Assembly (NCBI GenBank): GCA_963556195.1
Contig: OY744525.1
Coordinates: 79,306,844 to 79,370,843 of the forward strand
Source of the DNA: Sepiola atlantica
Lineage: Eukaryota > Mollusca > Cephalopoda > Sepiida > Sepiolidae
Direction of reading: 5' to 3'
Length of the DNA: 64,000 nt
Below the pieces are notes generated by a model that did no database searches, had not been told where the DNA came from, and was given only the letters and a program-made list of their open reading frames with translations. Each line of letters begins with the position of its first letter. Position 1 is the stretch's first letter. The position numbers were made by a program, and so were the translations under genes. Positions 46,371-56,960 of this stretch are shown here, one piece after another.

Positions 46371-48565
46371 TTTAAGGATGATTTGTACTGCTGAGAGATG
46401 TATTAGAAATGAATCGTTTAAACCACCCGATGATGATAACAGAGTTATTGAAAATGTGATCAATGTTTTCTGAGAAAATTTAGTTATGACACTATCACTC
46501 AAACATGGATAATTGAATGGAGGACAAAACCTTGCAAATTAAAATACAGAGGCATTTTCAACGGAAAGCTATCTCCACTACTTTTTATAATAGCTATGAT
46601 ATCACTCATTAACATGCTCAGGAGATGCAATGAAGAATAGAAATTTATGGATAAAAAGGAAAAATGAACCAACACATGTATATTGATGATCTTAAACTAC
46701 TGGCAAAAAACAAAATCAAAAAGGAGATAGAAACAATAATAAACACAACTAAAATCTTTAGCTAGGATTTAGTAATGGAATTTGAAGGGAAAAATGTGCA
46801 CTATTTCAGATGAAGAAGGAAAAACTCGAAACAATGGAAGGCATAGAACTTATCCAATTGTGAGCTGATGAACGTCACTTGACAAACGTGAAACTATAAA
46901 TATCTGGGCATGCTGGAAGCGGACACCATAAAATCAACAGAGATAAAAGAGATGATGAAAAGAGAATATGCGAGAAGAATAAAATAATCCCTTGATGCTA
47001 AATTATATAGTAGAAACCTAATAAAAGGAATAAATACTTAAGCAGTATTCATAGTTAGATACTCTGGACCCTTCATAAACTGGAAAAAAGAAGAACTCAA
47101 GAAGCTGGATCAAAGAACCAGAACACTAATGATTATGCATGTGCAATGCATTCAGAGGATGTTACTGGCCGACTCTATGTAAAACGAAAGAAGGGGAAAA
47201 TAACTAGTAAGTATTGAGAATTGCTTAGATGATACCATAAAAGGACTAGAGAAATACATAACATAAAATACAGAAAAGATGATTTCTGCTGCCAAAAGCA
47301 GTGCCAAGTTGAAAAATATATGTAGAGCAGCGAAACAAGACACAAAAAGGAAATAAGAAAGAATAACACGCCAAAAAACACGGACATAGCTACAGAAAAA
47401 ATATTTAAAATGTGAAACGGAATCATTACTGACAACCACACAAGATAATGCAATCAGAATGAACTACATAAAAGTCAAGATAGACAAAACACAGGAAAAC
47501 AATAAATGTACATTGTGAACAAAGAGACAAAACGGTAAACTACATCATCAGTGAATGCAACAAGTTAGCCCAAAAGAAATATAAAAATAGACACGAGTTG
47601 GGAAGGTAGTCCACTGAGAACTGTGCAAACGACTGTGTTTTGAACATGCAGACAAATGGTACAGGCAAAAAATGGAACCAGTATTGGAAAACGAAAGGCA
47701 TGGAATCTTCTGGAACATGAAAATACAAATAGACAAACTCATATAAACAAGAAGATTCAACATGATAATAATCAACAAAAAGGAAAAAAACATGTCAAAT
47801 AGATTTCACTGTCCCAGCAACCAACAGAGTCAAGATCAAGACAGAAAAACTAAGCAAATACATAGAGATTGCCAGAGAGCTCAATGGAATATGGAACATA
47901 AATAAAATTAGTGTAATACCAATGATTCTAGGAGAACTATGGACAGTTCCGAAAAACCTGAAAAATAGACCAGAATAAATTGGAATCAAAGGGAGGATGG
48001 ACATCATACAAATTACGGCACTGATGAAAACAGACGAAATATTAAGAAAAATTCTTGTGCTGAAACCAACCCACACAGCCAGATGACAGCAATTAACCAC
48101 AGGTGTAAGATGAAATAGAATAGCACTTCATAAACACAACCAGAATATAGATAGTATATTAAGATGAACCCAAGAAAACAGAGTTGTCAGGAGAGATATC
48201 TGACATGTCATGACCCGCCCTACAAAAGAAAAAATGTGGTAACACTAACATAAGTTGGTACCACATGAAATGGTTGTGAAGGGTCTGAAAGGATAGAAAG
48301 ACTGAAGCATCTTTCAAACCTTCATTACTGGAAGTACTGGAACCCTGAGGAGACTTATTGTCACTCAGGTTCCAGATAAATCCATTTGCCATTATCAACG
48401 AGAATTCAATGTTAAACTGAAAAGTGATTTCCTATGGTGATCGAAGGAAGCAGAGAGTACTGGAAGTTTGGGAAGACTTATAATTTCAACTCCAGGGAAC
48501 ACCACCTGTTTTTCCAGTGAGCAATCACTGGTAGATAACACATATGAGAACTCCTAGTGAGTAAG
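46370..48565 (+). mobile_element. RLE-type LINE relic (RT to 3' end)
   Basis: Order: RT motif B remnant GKLSPLLFIIAMISLI (46563), catalytic YIDDLKLLAK (YIDD at 46679-46690), a KEMMKREYARRIK-like region, SGPFINWKKEELKKLDQRTR, a CCHC-like zinc motif near 47508-47560 (His replaced by Tyr, frame broken), an endonuclease-like core at about 47690-47810, then KYIEIARELNGIWNI. Untranslated blocks follow and end with GAACTCCTAGTGAGTAAGAA. The C-terminal zinc finger plus nuclease order is that of restriction-like-endonuclease LINEs (R2/R4 relatives). Many stops. Confidence 0.8.
47690..47978 (+). pseudogene. Restriction-like endonuclease region of the LINE
   Basis: RFNMIIINKKEK stands where R-P-D is expected in PD-(D/E)xK nucleases of this group, so Pro-Asp has become Phe-Asn. 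After a frameshift, TCQIDFTVP keeps the second Asp, followed by an open run (47790-47978) with KLSKYIEIARELNGIWNINK and SVIPMILGELWTVPKNLKNR to TAA. This domain cuts the target DNA in functional elements. Confidence 0.7.
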
Positions 48566-48821
48566 AAATAATGTTTATAAAAACTTATAGTTTTCTAAAA
48601 TATTGGATAGAATTGAACCAAATTTGGCATGCAAAGCCTTTGAGATGTTGGATGCAATACAATTTAGAATAATACCCCAACAGCTTGCAACAGGATCTAG
48701 ACTTTTTTGGCTCATCCTTTTAAAACATTTACATGATGAAAAGAAAAAAATCAAATGATTTTTGGTTTAATAGCATAAATGAACCATAATACTTGACTTT
48801 CGGCTTTAAACTTGGATTCAA

Positions 48822-49020
48822 GTAAAAAATTACCTTTTAATCAACACTTTAAAAGCTTCAAAATCACTTTGAAATTTTGAACATTCACAATATAGTAAAC
48901 ATGTTATTTATCATAATTAGACAAAAAAGAATGATCGACATGTGTTTACTTTGTTATGATTCGAAATTTGAAAATGAATTTGAAGCCTTTAAACTGTCAA
49001 TTAGTAAATAATTGCTGGTT
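48822..49020. mobile_element. Snapback hairpin element
   Basis: The arms 48846-48903 (ACTTTAAAAGCTTCAAAATC to AGTAAACATG) and 48939-48996 are inverted repeats at roughly 75-80% by eye, and weaker pairing extends out to 48822 and 49020. A fragment of the same arm occurs at 37586. Non-coding. Confidence 0.7.
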
Positions 49021-49740
49021 TGAATTAAAGTTTAAAGGCACAAGACAAATATCAGGATTAATTTGTGCTGCAAAACGAAAAGAAAACATGAATTTTCACA
49101 CATACCCATGTTGTATCAAAGAACTGAAAAATTGATTTTAATATTCAGGAAAAAAATCTAGTCTAAATGCAACCAAACCAACTTAAACTCCAGGATGAGA
49201 AGATTTTCTTCCTTTTAAAGCTTAACAAAAAATTAAGTTCGAACATTTTTGCAGGAACTAAAACTTTTTATTATTTTAAATTGAAAGCATTTCAATATCT
49301 TTCGACTGAGTCAAAAGTAACAGTTATACAAGTATATATTAAATTTGATTTCTGCTGCTAGGCTTAATTTTGGTTCCTGTTGTTGATAGATATTTTTTGT
49401 AGACATAAAAAAATTAAATGAAAAACCAACAAGAAAGCTGTCAGAGAATTTTTTTTATTTAAGAAAATGGCCTTTTTAACATAGATTAGCATTTTTTTGC
49501 AGAGCAATTTTCTTCTGCAATCACTTTCAACAGAATTGGCCCTTGCTGCATTAAAGCAAGCCATCAATCCGCCCAGTAAGGGTCAGTACCCCTTATTATT
49601 AGTCAGTCTCCATAGTTATAAATGCAACATGCCTGAGGCAGTGAAGGAGGTTGAAGAAAATTTCTGCCTCAGGGGACAAAATCACAGCTTCTTCCTGGTG
49701 CTAGCTATAATTCAAAAACCCTTTCTCTCTCTCCATCTCT
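49021..49740. other. No recognised gene
   Basis: The open frame 49497-49850 begins MQSNFLLQSLSTELALAALK and reads 70 fairly ordinary codons before entering (CT)n. I do not recognise it and its flanks show no promoter or splice context, so I do not call it. Confidence 0.4.
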
Positions 49741-49741
49741 T

Positions 49742-49742
49742 T

Positions 49743-49775
<33 letters not shown>
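49742..49775. repeat. (CT)n microsatellite
   Basis: About 16 CT units within a longer pyrimidine-rich stretch (49720-49965). Confidence 0.95.
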
Positions 49776-49777
<2 letters not shown>

Positions 49778-49986
49778 TTTCTTTATATCTAGCGCTGCTT
49801 TTGTCTCTTTTTTCTCTGTTGTTCTCTTCCCTTCTTCTGTTCGTTCTTAGTCCACCTATTTCACTCTATATCTATCTCTATCGATCTTTCAGACTCTCTC
49901 TCAATCTCCTTTTGTTTTGTTTTTCTCTATGCTCCTCTCCTTCTAGCCCCTCCTTCTTTTTTTTTCCCTATATGCATATATAGTGG

Positions 49987-49989
<3 letters not shown>

Positions 49990-50032
<43 letters not shown>
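49990..50032. repeat. (TA)n microsatellite
   Basis: About 21 TA units. Confidence 0.95.
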
Positions 50033-50034
<2 letters not shown>

Positions 50035-50690
50035 TATGCATGAATATATATGTATGTGTTCAAATGTGTATTGTTGTTATTATTTATTTATTTTTTATTA
50101 TCATTGATAAATGACATTTTACTGGCAGTGGCAAATAAATGCTAGAAGAAAAAAGAAAACAAAAACAAGAAGAGATGTTCAAGATTTCCTAAATTTGGTT
50201 GCTTTTTCAATATAATAATTTAAAATTTTTAGTGGTTAGAAACTGGCGGTCAGTGGCTATATGATGTTCTTCTTAAAATTCAATAACATTACTTATACTA
50301 ATATTATTCTAGGATTACAAGTTTTTGACATGAACATTTTTATCTTGAAAAAAAAAAAAAAGAATAATTCTTAATTTGAAGGTTCATAAATCGATACTAG
50401 CATGACAAACATGTATCTGTTTGAATATATGTTAACTACTTTTAAGCTATAAAACCTAGGTAGGTGAAATTTAGTATTATCTGTATAATAATATGCATGT
50501 ACCTTCATTTGTACATGTTATTAATTTCCACACTCATTTAAAAATATTAGATCGTCCAATCGACAAAATTGAAATGCAAAACAGTAAAATGTTTGGTGTT
50601 GTGTAAAAAGTTTAGACTTCACTCATTTTAAATTGAATTGTTCCAAAATCGAATATAACATCATAAATAAAATTCTATTGTGATTAAAAC
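50033..50690. other. No feature seen
   Basis: AT-rich; a run of 14 A near 50348. Nothing recognised. Confidence 0.5.
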
Positions 50691-51150
50691 TTATAGATAC
50701 CTGGCTTTCTGGATAATTATTATTGGTAAATAATCCCCCCTCCTCGTTATATTAGTAAAAAGGTTTTTTATTTAGTATTGAAAAATATTAAGCTTACTGA
50801 AAAACTAAAAAAAATAAATGTTTCGCTGAATGTAAGTCAGTTAAATTCTACTTTAAGCCCCACGCATCAGGAGATAAACACAAAAAATGAGTAAGTAGAA
50901 TGTATATTATTATTTTTAAATAATCCACCCCCTCCTAATGGAAGACATTATTTTCTTAATATTATTATTGTTATTATTAAAAAACAATTAAAAAGAAATG
51001 GTAGCAGAATGCTAATTGTTAAAATTCTACTTCAAGCCCAACATGTTGAGAGATGAACAAAAAAAATGAAGACTTGGTATTTTATGAATATTATTATTTT
51101 TAAATAATCCCCCCTCCAATTGAAGACAGTATTTTCTAGCTATTATTATT
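50690..51150 (+). repeat. ~185-bp tandem repeat, about 2.5 copies
   Basis: TTAAATAATCCCCCCTCC-type blocks recur at 50729, 50917 and 51098, each followed by GAAGACA or a similar block and TATTATTATT. Between them, AAATTCTACTTTAAGCCC, then CAGGAGATAAACACAAAAAA, recurs (50847, 51022). It leads directly into an ACTAG-family start. Confidence 0.7.
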
Positions 51151-51212
51151 ATTGTAAGCTATCACTTCCACTCTCGTTCGGGTAATCAATAAAAGAAACG
51201 TTTTATATTTAG

Positions 51213-51300
51213 TACTAGCAAAGCTACCTGGTGTTGCCCGGGGTAAAAGTGTAACATATTTCTATTAAACTATTTATCTCTCTACCTCTCTCTATGCGGC
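51213..51300 (+). repeat. ACTAG-family terminus
   Basis: TACTAGCAAAGCTACCTGGT, then GTTGCCCGGGGTAAAAGTG and TAACATATTTCTATTAAA; shared with 13671 and 13876. A CT-rich stretch follows. Confidence 0.65.
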
Positions 51301-51554
51301 TCTATATATTTCTCTCACCCCTCTCTCTCTCCAAAACACCCTCTTTCTCCCTCTCCAGCCCATTCTTCTCTAGCTGGGCATACACACACATACACACAGA
51401 CAACTCCTTTGTATAATAGATTCCTCGAGGAATGAGTGGGCATTTTCTTTCCAAATAACACTGACCACCCTCCCCCTCTCCCTCTGACAAAACCTGGCCC
51501 AGTTGACCCCCAAAGAATGAATATCTTTTTTTTAATTTTATATATCATTTATTC

Positions 51555-52915
51555 AGGACAATGCCGATCAAGAATATACTAACTGCGGTCGTATATTTTA
51601 GCTAGGCTGTCGTGTCTCTTCCTTCTGTGACTTAAGAATTCCACAGTCAACCGAGCAGGTTCAGTGAATTGTCTAAGTGAGTTAATTTGAAAGACTTTTA
51701 TAAGTTCAGTTGGTGTACAAAAAAATCGAAAGTTTACGGATGCGCCTCTGGTGTACAAAAGAATCGAAGGTTTACAAACGTGCCTCTGGTGTACAAAAGA
51801 ATCAAAAGTTTATGGACGCACCTCTGATGTGCAAAAGTCTGTGGTCGTATATTTAAGCTTGGCTGCCGCGTCTCTTCCTCCTGTGACTGAAGAGTTCCAC
51901 AGTAAACTGAGCGGGTCAGTGAATTGTTTAAGTTTAGTCAGTTAGCTCGGTCAGTAATGACTAAGACTGCAGGCTTCAGGTTCGTGGTTTTGATTTCCAG
52001 TGTTGGCGTCCAGTTTTTTTTATTGTTTATTTATGTAAAATAAGTTTTTTACGTTTAGAAAAATTTCCGCTGATGGACAGACAAACATTCAGACAAAGAA
52101 TGTCTTCGTTATATTATAAGTTGACAAGCTAAAATATTCTCCCGGCGGTCGTATATTTTAGCTAGGCTGCCACGTCTCCTCTTCCTTTTACTGATGATTT
52201 CAACAGTCAACCGAGCAGGTTCAGTGAATTATTTAAGGGAGTTAATTTGAAAAACTTTCATAAGTTCAGTTGGTGTACAAAAGAATGGAAAGTTTATGTA
52301 CGTGCCTCTGGTGTATAAAAGAATCGAAAGTTTACGAATATGACTCTGGTGTACAAAAGAATCAAAATTTTATGGGCATCCCTATGGTGTACAAAAGAAC
52401 CGAAAGTTTACGTATGCGCCTCTGGTTTACAAAAGAATCAAAAGTTTACGGAAGCGCCTCTGGTGTACAAAAGAATCGAAAGTTTATGGACGCACCTCAG
52501 GTGTAAAAAATATCGAAAATTTTCAGACGCACCTCTGGTGTACAAAAGAATCGAAAGTCTGCAGTCGTATATTTTAGCTCGGCTGCCGCGTATTTTCCTC
52601 GTGTGACTGAAGAGTTCCACAGTCAACCGAGCGGATTCAGTGAATTTTTTAAGTGAGTTAATTTGAAAGACTTTCATAAGTTCAGTCAGTTAACTCAGTT
52701 ACTAATGACAAAGACTGCAGGCCTCAGGTCTGCAGTTTCGATTTTATCGGCGTCAAGTTTCTTTATTGTTTATTTGTTTATTTAAAATAAGTTTCTTACG
52801 TTTAGAAAAATTTCTGCTGACGGACATCCAGACAGAGAATGTCCTTGTTATATTATAAGTAGACTAGCAAAATATCCTCCTGCATATTTTTGCTAGACTA
52901 CCGCGTCAGCCACTT
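51555..52915 (+). repeat. Tandem composite repeat with two 38-bp minisatellite arrays
   Basis: Two nearly complete copies and the start of a third. Each copy runs: GTCGTATATTTTAGCT, GGCTGCCGCGTCTCTTCC, GTCAACCGAGC, TTCAGTGAATT, TTCATAAGTTCAGTTGGTG, a 38-bp array, a repeat of the first blocks, a tRNA-like stretch (TTAGCTCGGTCAG, AGACTGCAGGC), and TGTCTTCGTTATATTATAAG. The 38-bp unit (GGTGTACAAAAGAATCGAAA, GTTTACGGACGCGCCTCT) has about 3 copies at 51714-51835 and 8 at 52272-52575. Frames across it are not genes. Confidence 0.85.
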
Positions 52916-53200
52916 CTCTCTCACTGTTTGTGAGAACGTGTTCCTATTTATATGCCTAGAAGCATATAATTGCAAAAATAAACTACATACAGTACGTAGT
53001 TAAAGCTAAATAAATTGTTTGGGACTATTAAAATAATTTCCAACGCTATTGATAATGTTTACCCATTTATTTATTTATTTTTTATCATTAGTTATCTTTA
53101 AATTCATTTTTTGAAACATAATGTAAATCATAAATCTATGATGTCACACCGAATGTATAATTATTTTGTTAAGGGAATATTTTAAGATTTATTTATAAGA
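52916..53200. other. No feature seen
   Basis: Short AT-rich gap after the composite repeat. Confidence 0.5.
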
Positions 53201-53202
53201 AA

Positions 53203-53239
53203 GGGCAACTAGCTCAGTTTGTAGAATGTCAGACTGAAT
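53203..53239 (+). repeat. 5' half of a tRNA-Lys-like SINE head
   Basis: GGGCAACTAGCTCAGTTTGT, then AGAATGTCAGACTGAA resembles the acceptor, D-arm and anticodon-arm start of tRNA-Lys. No T arm or B box follows, so it is a truncated SINE or tRNA fragment, not a gene. Confidence 0.6.
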
Positions 53240-54480
53240 TTATTTTTTATTTAACTATCCTTTCCTTGGTGTGCTAGTGTGTGTCAACAACAGCCACATT
53301 ATAACATTGTTATCCATAGATATCTAGATTTCAATAGCAATCATCCTAATAATCTTAAGCCCAGTCATTTATAGCTCTTGTATATGGATCAAATGCATTT
53401 GCTCTAGCTTCACAGAATATACTGATATAAGCCTACAGATCAACAGTTTTTTTATAGTAACTAGCCCCTCAAATTCATCAAAATAGTTGTACAGAGAGCT
53501 GTAACGCTAAACGAACAGAAACTTTTGATATACAAAAAAAGAAATGCACACAAACTCTTTAACTCACTTGTAAAAGATTTCAAACATTTTAAAATAGACC
53601 CGAAATTAGCTCCTTGTTTAACACACCGCTCATAAATGCTAGAAGACAAACATTAAGACGAGCACTCAGTTTCTACCTAATATTTAATATAATCATAAAA
53701 AAGCGATCAGAGACAACTCAGCTTATTCATCAGTCGCATGGGACTTCAATTTACCGTAACCAAATACTATCAATATAAAAATCATCCTATCACAACAGAC
53801 TTCAGCTTAATACAGCAATAGATACATAAATTACATACACAAACGAACTTAACTGAGACATAGGAATACTGTGATATTCCTATGCCTGAGTTATTTTGTT
53901 TAAACCACTTCACTTAGCCAACAAATTTCGAGTCTGTTAGAAAGTTGAAACACATGCAGTAATTTTAAAAGATGCATCGGGAAACTTTTTATTGATTGCT
54001 TTATAAACTAACAGTATACATGAATCAATAATTTTTACCTATTATTATTATATTCAAATAATTTAAAGAAATGAATGGGATAATATTTATTGAAAACAAA
54101 TATAATTGTTTATCTGAAAGCTAAAATAGATAGAGCAATAAATTATTTTTTTTTATTATTGACATAAGCTGAAATTTGCATTTTTAAGTTGTAATTAAAA
54201 ATCCCCCATTTTACCAATTTTCACGGTAAGAATAAGTATTTTTGAAAGAAACGTAAACAAAGTACGTTTTTTCTATTGCAAAGGACGTGGAGCAGCAATA
54301 ATAAATAAAAATTTGCTAAGCAGAATAAAATCTCGATTTGTCAGATGCAATGCTATTTAGGTCTAAAGTCGAAAATTAGATAGACTTTTCTGCATATAGA
54401 AGTAAACCAACCTCTGATAATCGTTGATACTGTAAAACTGCAGTAAAATATGGAACTAAGTACATTTTTGTATAATTTAA
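53240..54480. other. No gene; one small hairpin
   Basis: ACATAGGAATA and TATTCCTATGC (53864-53889) form a short hairpin. The rest is AT-rich without recognised features. Confidence 0.5.
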
Positions 54481-54482
54481 AA

Positions 54483-54483
<1 letters not shown>

Positions 54484-54527
<44 letters not shown>

Positions 54528-54530
54528 CAC
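54484..54530. repeat. (TA)(TG)(CG) compound microsatellite
   Basis: TATATATATGTGTG run ending in GCGCGCGCAC. Confidence 0.95.
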
Positions 54531-55380
54531 GCATGTGTTGTGTTTTAAGAATTATATACACGTATAAATGCAAATAATTTTTAATGTTTTCCTTGTTCTT
54601 TAGAGGTAATTTTATTTTCATTAGAATATTTATTCTGTATCATGTATGTATCTGTTTTTTTTTCAACTCAGCATAATATGCCATGGTTTATCCAATTTTC
54701 TAAAATGCTAAATAATTAATGAAAAATAACTTCAAAATGACAATAATGAGGCTATTCTGTGCAAAAAAAAAACCAAAACAATTTTAACTCTTTATAACAA
54801 GGAATCAAGAAACCGAAGACATCAAATCATGATTATATAATTGATTTGCTAAGTTTGTACATTTAAATTTCTGTTTTTTTTTAGTAGATACATTTAGCCC
54901 CGTTATAATTGATTTGCCTATTATTTCCTATACATTTATTTGCTTGCAATATACGAGCTGAAGTAGACGTTTTTGCCAGGATTCTCAAAATCTTCTTCAA
55001 CTTTATAGCCAGGTTATGAAAGTCCTCTTATCCTTAGTGGTGAAATTTGAAAATGACTAAGATAAATGACTTTTATGTATCGACACGAAAATTGGTGTGG
55101 ACCATTTGTTTTTTTTACTATCTTATAGAGCTGTGAAGTAAATTAATTAATTTTGATTTTAAAAAATAAAGTATTTGTTAAATAAAAAACAAATATAATA
55201 TAATTTAATTTCTTGTGTTCAGTTTAAAAGAGAGAATTGTCTCTCTTACTCTTTATTCCTCCTAAAATTAATAAATAACATGAAAAAGGGCATCTTAGTC
55301 ACAATGTTTTATTTTGCTATAAAGTGATTGATAATTGGGTTGGCTTTTAGGTCTGCATTGGATGAATAAAGTGTGAAAGA
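54531..55380. other. No gene; a short dispersed match
   Basis: ATAATTGATTTGCCTATTAT and ATTTATTTGCTTGCAATATA (54905-54955) recur as a diverged copy at 58008-58063. Nothing else is recognised. Confidence 0.5.
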
Positions 55381-55399
55381 CAGACAGACAACTTTTCAT

Positions 55400-55400
<1 letters not shown>

Positions 55401-55449
<49 letters not shown>
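55401..55449. repeat. (TA)n microsatellite
   Basis: About 24 TA units that end exactly where the inverted-repeat element begins. Confidence 0.95.
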
Positions 55450-55450
<1 letters not shown>

Positions 55451-56071
55451 CATTATATAAAGTGAAATAATAAAATAAGGTGCAAATCCAATTTTATTAG
55501 AATTCAATGTTCAGGCAAAGTACCTTAAAGTTCTTAACTAATAAGTTTTCAAAGAAAATTCTTTGAACATTATAATATTCAACACCAAGTGAGTTTTCTG
55601 AACTTTTCATATGATTTGGGTTTTTTATCGTTTTATTAATTTGCATACACCTTGGATACATTTTTCACTGTCATCGTTTGCAAACAGATTTCCCGCCTGG
55701 ATAACTTTTTCGATTTTGGACTACCATTCACTACCTGGATCACTTTTCAATCAACCTCTTGGATATCTTTCCTGAATATGTTTTAAATTGTATGACTTGG
55801 ATGAACTGTATAGGTTTAACATAAAAGTATGTTTTGGGCTGATATATTTGATGTTTTATATACTTTTATGTATTTTTATATATATTTTTATATGTTTTCA
55901 AAGTTTAATTTCATTACCTGCAGTAATGTCATTGCGGTAATGGTCCTCTGAGGAGAACAATTTTCTTTGAAAACTCATGAGTTAAGGACTTTAAGGTACT
56001 TTGCCTGAACATTGAATTCTAATAAAATTTGATTTGCACCTTATTTTATTATTTCACTTTATATAATGCTA
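55449..56071 (+). mobile_element. Inverted-repeat element with a hammerhead (Penelope-type terminus)
   Basis: Arms of about 111 bp, 55449-55560 and 55961-56071, are near-identical reverse complements (for example TTAGAATTCAATGTTCAGGC and its partner). The spacer is about 400 bp, AT-rich and non-coding. The right arm carries the 3' part of a hammerhead ribozyme whose 5' part lies just outside the arm. The left arm has only the truncated 3' part. Terminal repeats in inverted arrangement with a hammerhead fit Penelope-like elements, but no RT is present here. Confidence 0.7.
55942..55990 (+). ncRNA. Hammerhead ribozyme (type I)
   Basis: Stem I: GGTCCT (55942-55947) pairs with AGGACT (55985-55990), 6 bp with one G-T wobble. 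The core is CTGAGGA (55948-55954) and GAAA (55969-55972). Stem II between them is weak (GAA with TTT, then AA with TT). Stem III AACTC pairs with GAGTT (55972-55983) around AT; A at 55984 is the predicted cleavage-site base. All invariant bases are present. Confidence 0.75.
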
Positions 56072-56164
56072 TTAATGCTCTATCCAGTATATTGAGCTTC
56101 AGTTTTATCCGGATGTTCACTAATTAAAGATATTAGTTGCCTCTTATATCTTTTGTTGGATTAA

Positions 56165-56166
<2 letters not shown>

Positions 56167-56196
<30 letters not shown>
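56167..56196. repeat. (TA)n microsatellite
   Basis: About 15 TA units abutting the MITE at 56197. Confidence 0.95.
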
Positions 56197-56201
<5 letters not shown>

Positions 56202-56421
56202 TGTGAGCCAAAAGTAGGTGGACATCTTGAAATGTTTTTCGAAGCATAAGAGGCAGACTTCAAAGCTGTGTAAATCAAGAAGGAAAACAGTTTGAACACT
56301 TGGGTTGATAAATAACATTTAATTTTCATTAATATAATTGTTTTATTACATGTAATTGTACGTATAAGTGATCTCTAAATAAATGTTTTTTACTGTCGAC
56401 CTACTTTTGGCTCACCCTGTA
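56197..56421. mobile_element. Mariner-type MITE
   Basis: Terminal inverted repeats of 27 bp: TACAGTGTGAGCCAAAAGTA at 56197 and TACTTTTGGCTCACCCTGTA ending at 56421, with two mismatches, flanked by TA on both sides. The 170-bp interior is non-coding. TACAG-type ends and TA targets are characteristic of Tc1/mariner. Confidence 0.9.
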
Positions 56422-56517
56422 TATATATATATCATGGCCCCGTGGATTAAGTGAATGCTTACAGATTTAAGGTGTCTCTGTGAGCCGGGTTCGCACCTCA
56501 TGACCGTCTGAGATTGT

Positions 56518-56574
56518 TATTTCCCTGCGCTGATGAGAGCTGTAAGCTCAAACGACTACGTACGTAGGTAAAAT
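56518..56574 (+). ncRNA. Hammerhead ribozyme, unit 1 (one core base missing)
   Basis: CTGATGA 56530-56536; stem II GAGC with GCTC around TGTAA (56537-56549); then AAA instead of GAAA, so G12 is deleted. Stem III ACG with CGT around ACTA (56552-56561). A at 56562 is the predicted cleavage base. Stem I CGTAGG (56563-56568) pairs with CCTGCG (56524-56529), and AAA with TTT beyond a mismatch. The fold is intact but the missing G should abolish activity. Confidence 0.72.
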
Positions 56575-56876
56575 ATTAAAAAATTATAATTTAATATTAT
56601 TAGAGGTCCCTCTCAAGTAAAATTGAAAGTAGAGCACTGTTGGATAGATAAAAAAATAAACACTTACTTAAAAGCCTCAGTGCCATGCTCCGACTCTGTC
56701 GTTGAGTTCTATCGAATGTTTAGATATTTATACTCGCCGCTTTCAGTGTAAATATCACTTAATACTTCCGTTATCATGTTACAATCTCTCATGACCCTGT
56801 GGATTAAGTGAACGCTTACAGATTCAAGGTGTCTCTGTGAGCCGGGTTTGCGCCTTGTGACTGTCTGAGATGGTTA

Positions 56877-56933
56877 TTTCCCTGCACTGATGAGAGCCGT
56901 AAGCTCGAAACGACATCGTACGTAGGTAAAGTA
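56877..56933 (+). ncRNA. Hammerhead ribozyme, unit 2 (complete core)
   Basis: CTGATGA 56887-56893; stem II GAGC with GCTC around CGTAA (56894-56906); GAAA 56907-56910; stem III ACG with CGT around ACAT (56910-56919); A 56920 at the cleavage site. Stem I GTAGG (56922-56926) pairs with CCTGC (56881-56885), then AAA with TTT. The first stem I pair is a C-A mismatch. All invariant catalytic bases are present. The stem III loop differs from unit 1 (ACAT versus ACTA) while the stem is conserved. Confidence 0.8.
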
Positions 56934-56960
56934 TAAAAAATATAATTTAATATTATATAT

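Larger units (their letters stand above)
56433..56960 (+). mobile_element. Retrozyme-like / hammerhead-SINE dimer (358-bp spacing)
   Basis: Two copies (56433-56600 and 56790-56956) of a ~168-bp unit. Each has a tRNA-like head (A-box-like TGGATTAAGTGA; B-box-like GGTTCGCACC at 56488 in copy 1, degraded to GGTTTGCGCC in copy 2) and then a type I hammerhead. They lie in the same orientation and 358 bp apart between predicted cleavage sites. The 190-bp spacer is non-coding. The layout resembles retrozymes, non-autonomous retroelements of metazoans and plants whose hammerheads release circular RNA, and also hammerhead-bearing SINEs. No protein is encoded. Confidence 0.72.

Noticed and set aside
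49497..49850. 117-codon open frame starting MQSNFLLQSL
   Set aside because: The first 70 codons look ordinary, but I recognise no domain, and the rest is (CT)n. No splice or promoter evidence.
53203..53280. Possible tRNA-Lys gene
   Set aside because: Only the 5' half resembles tRNA-Lys; no T arm or acceptor 3' strand follows.
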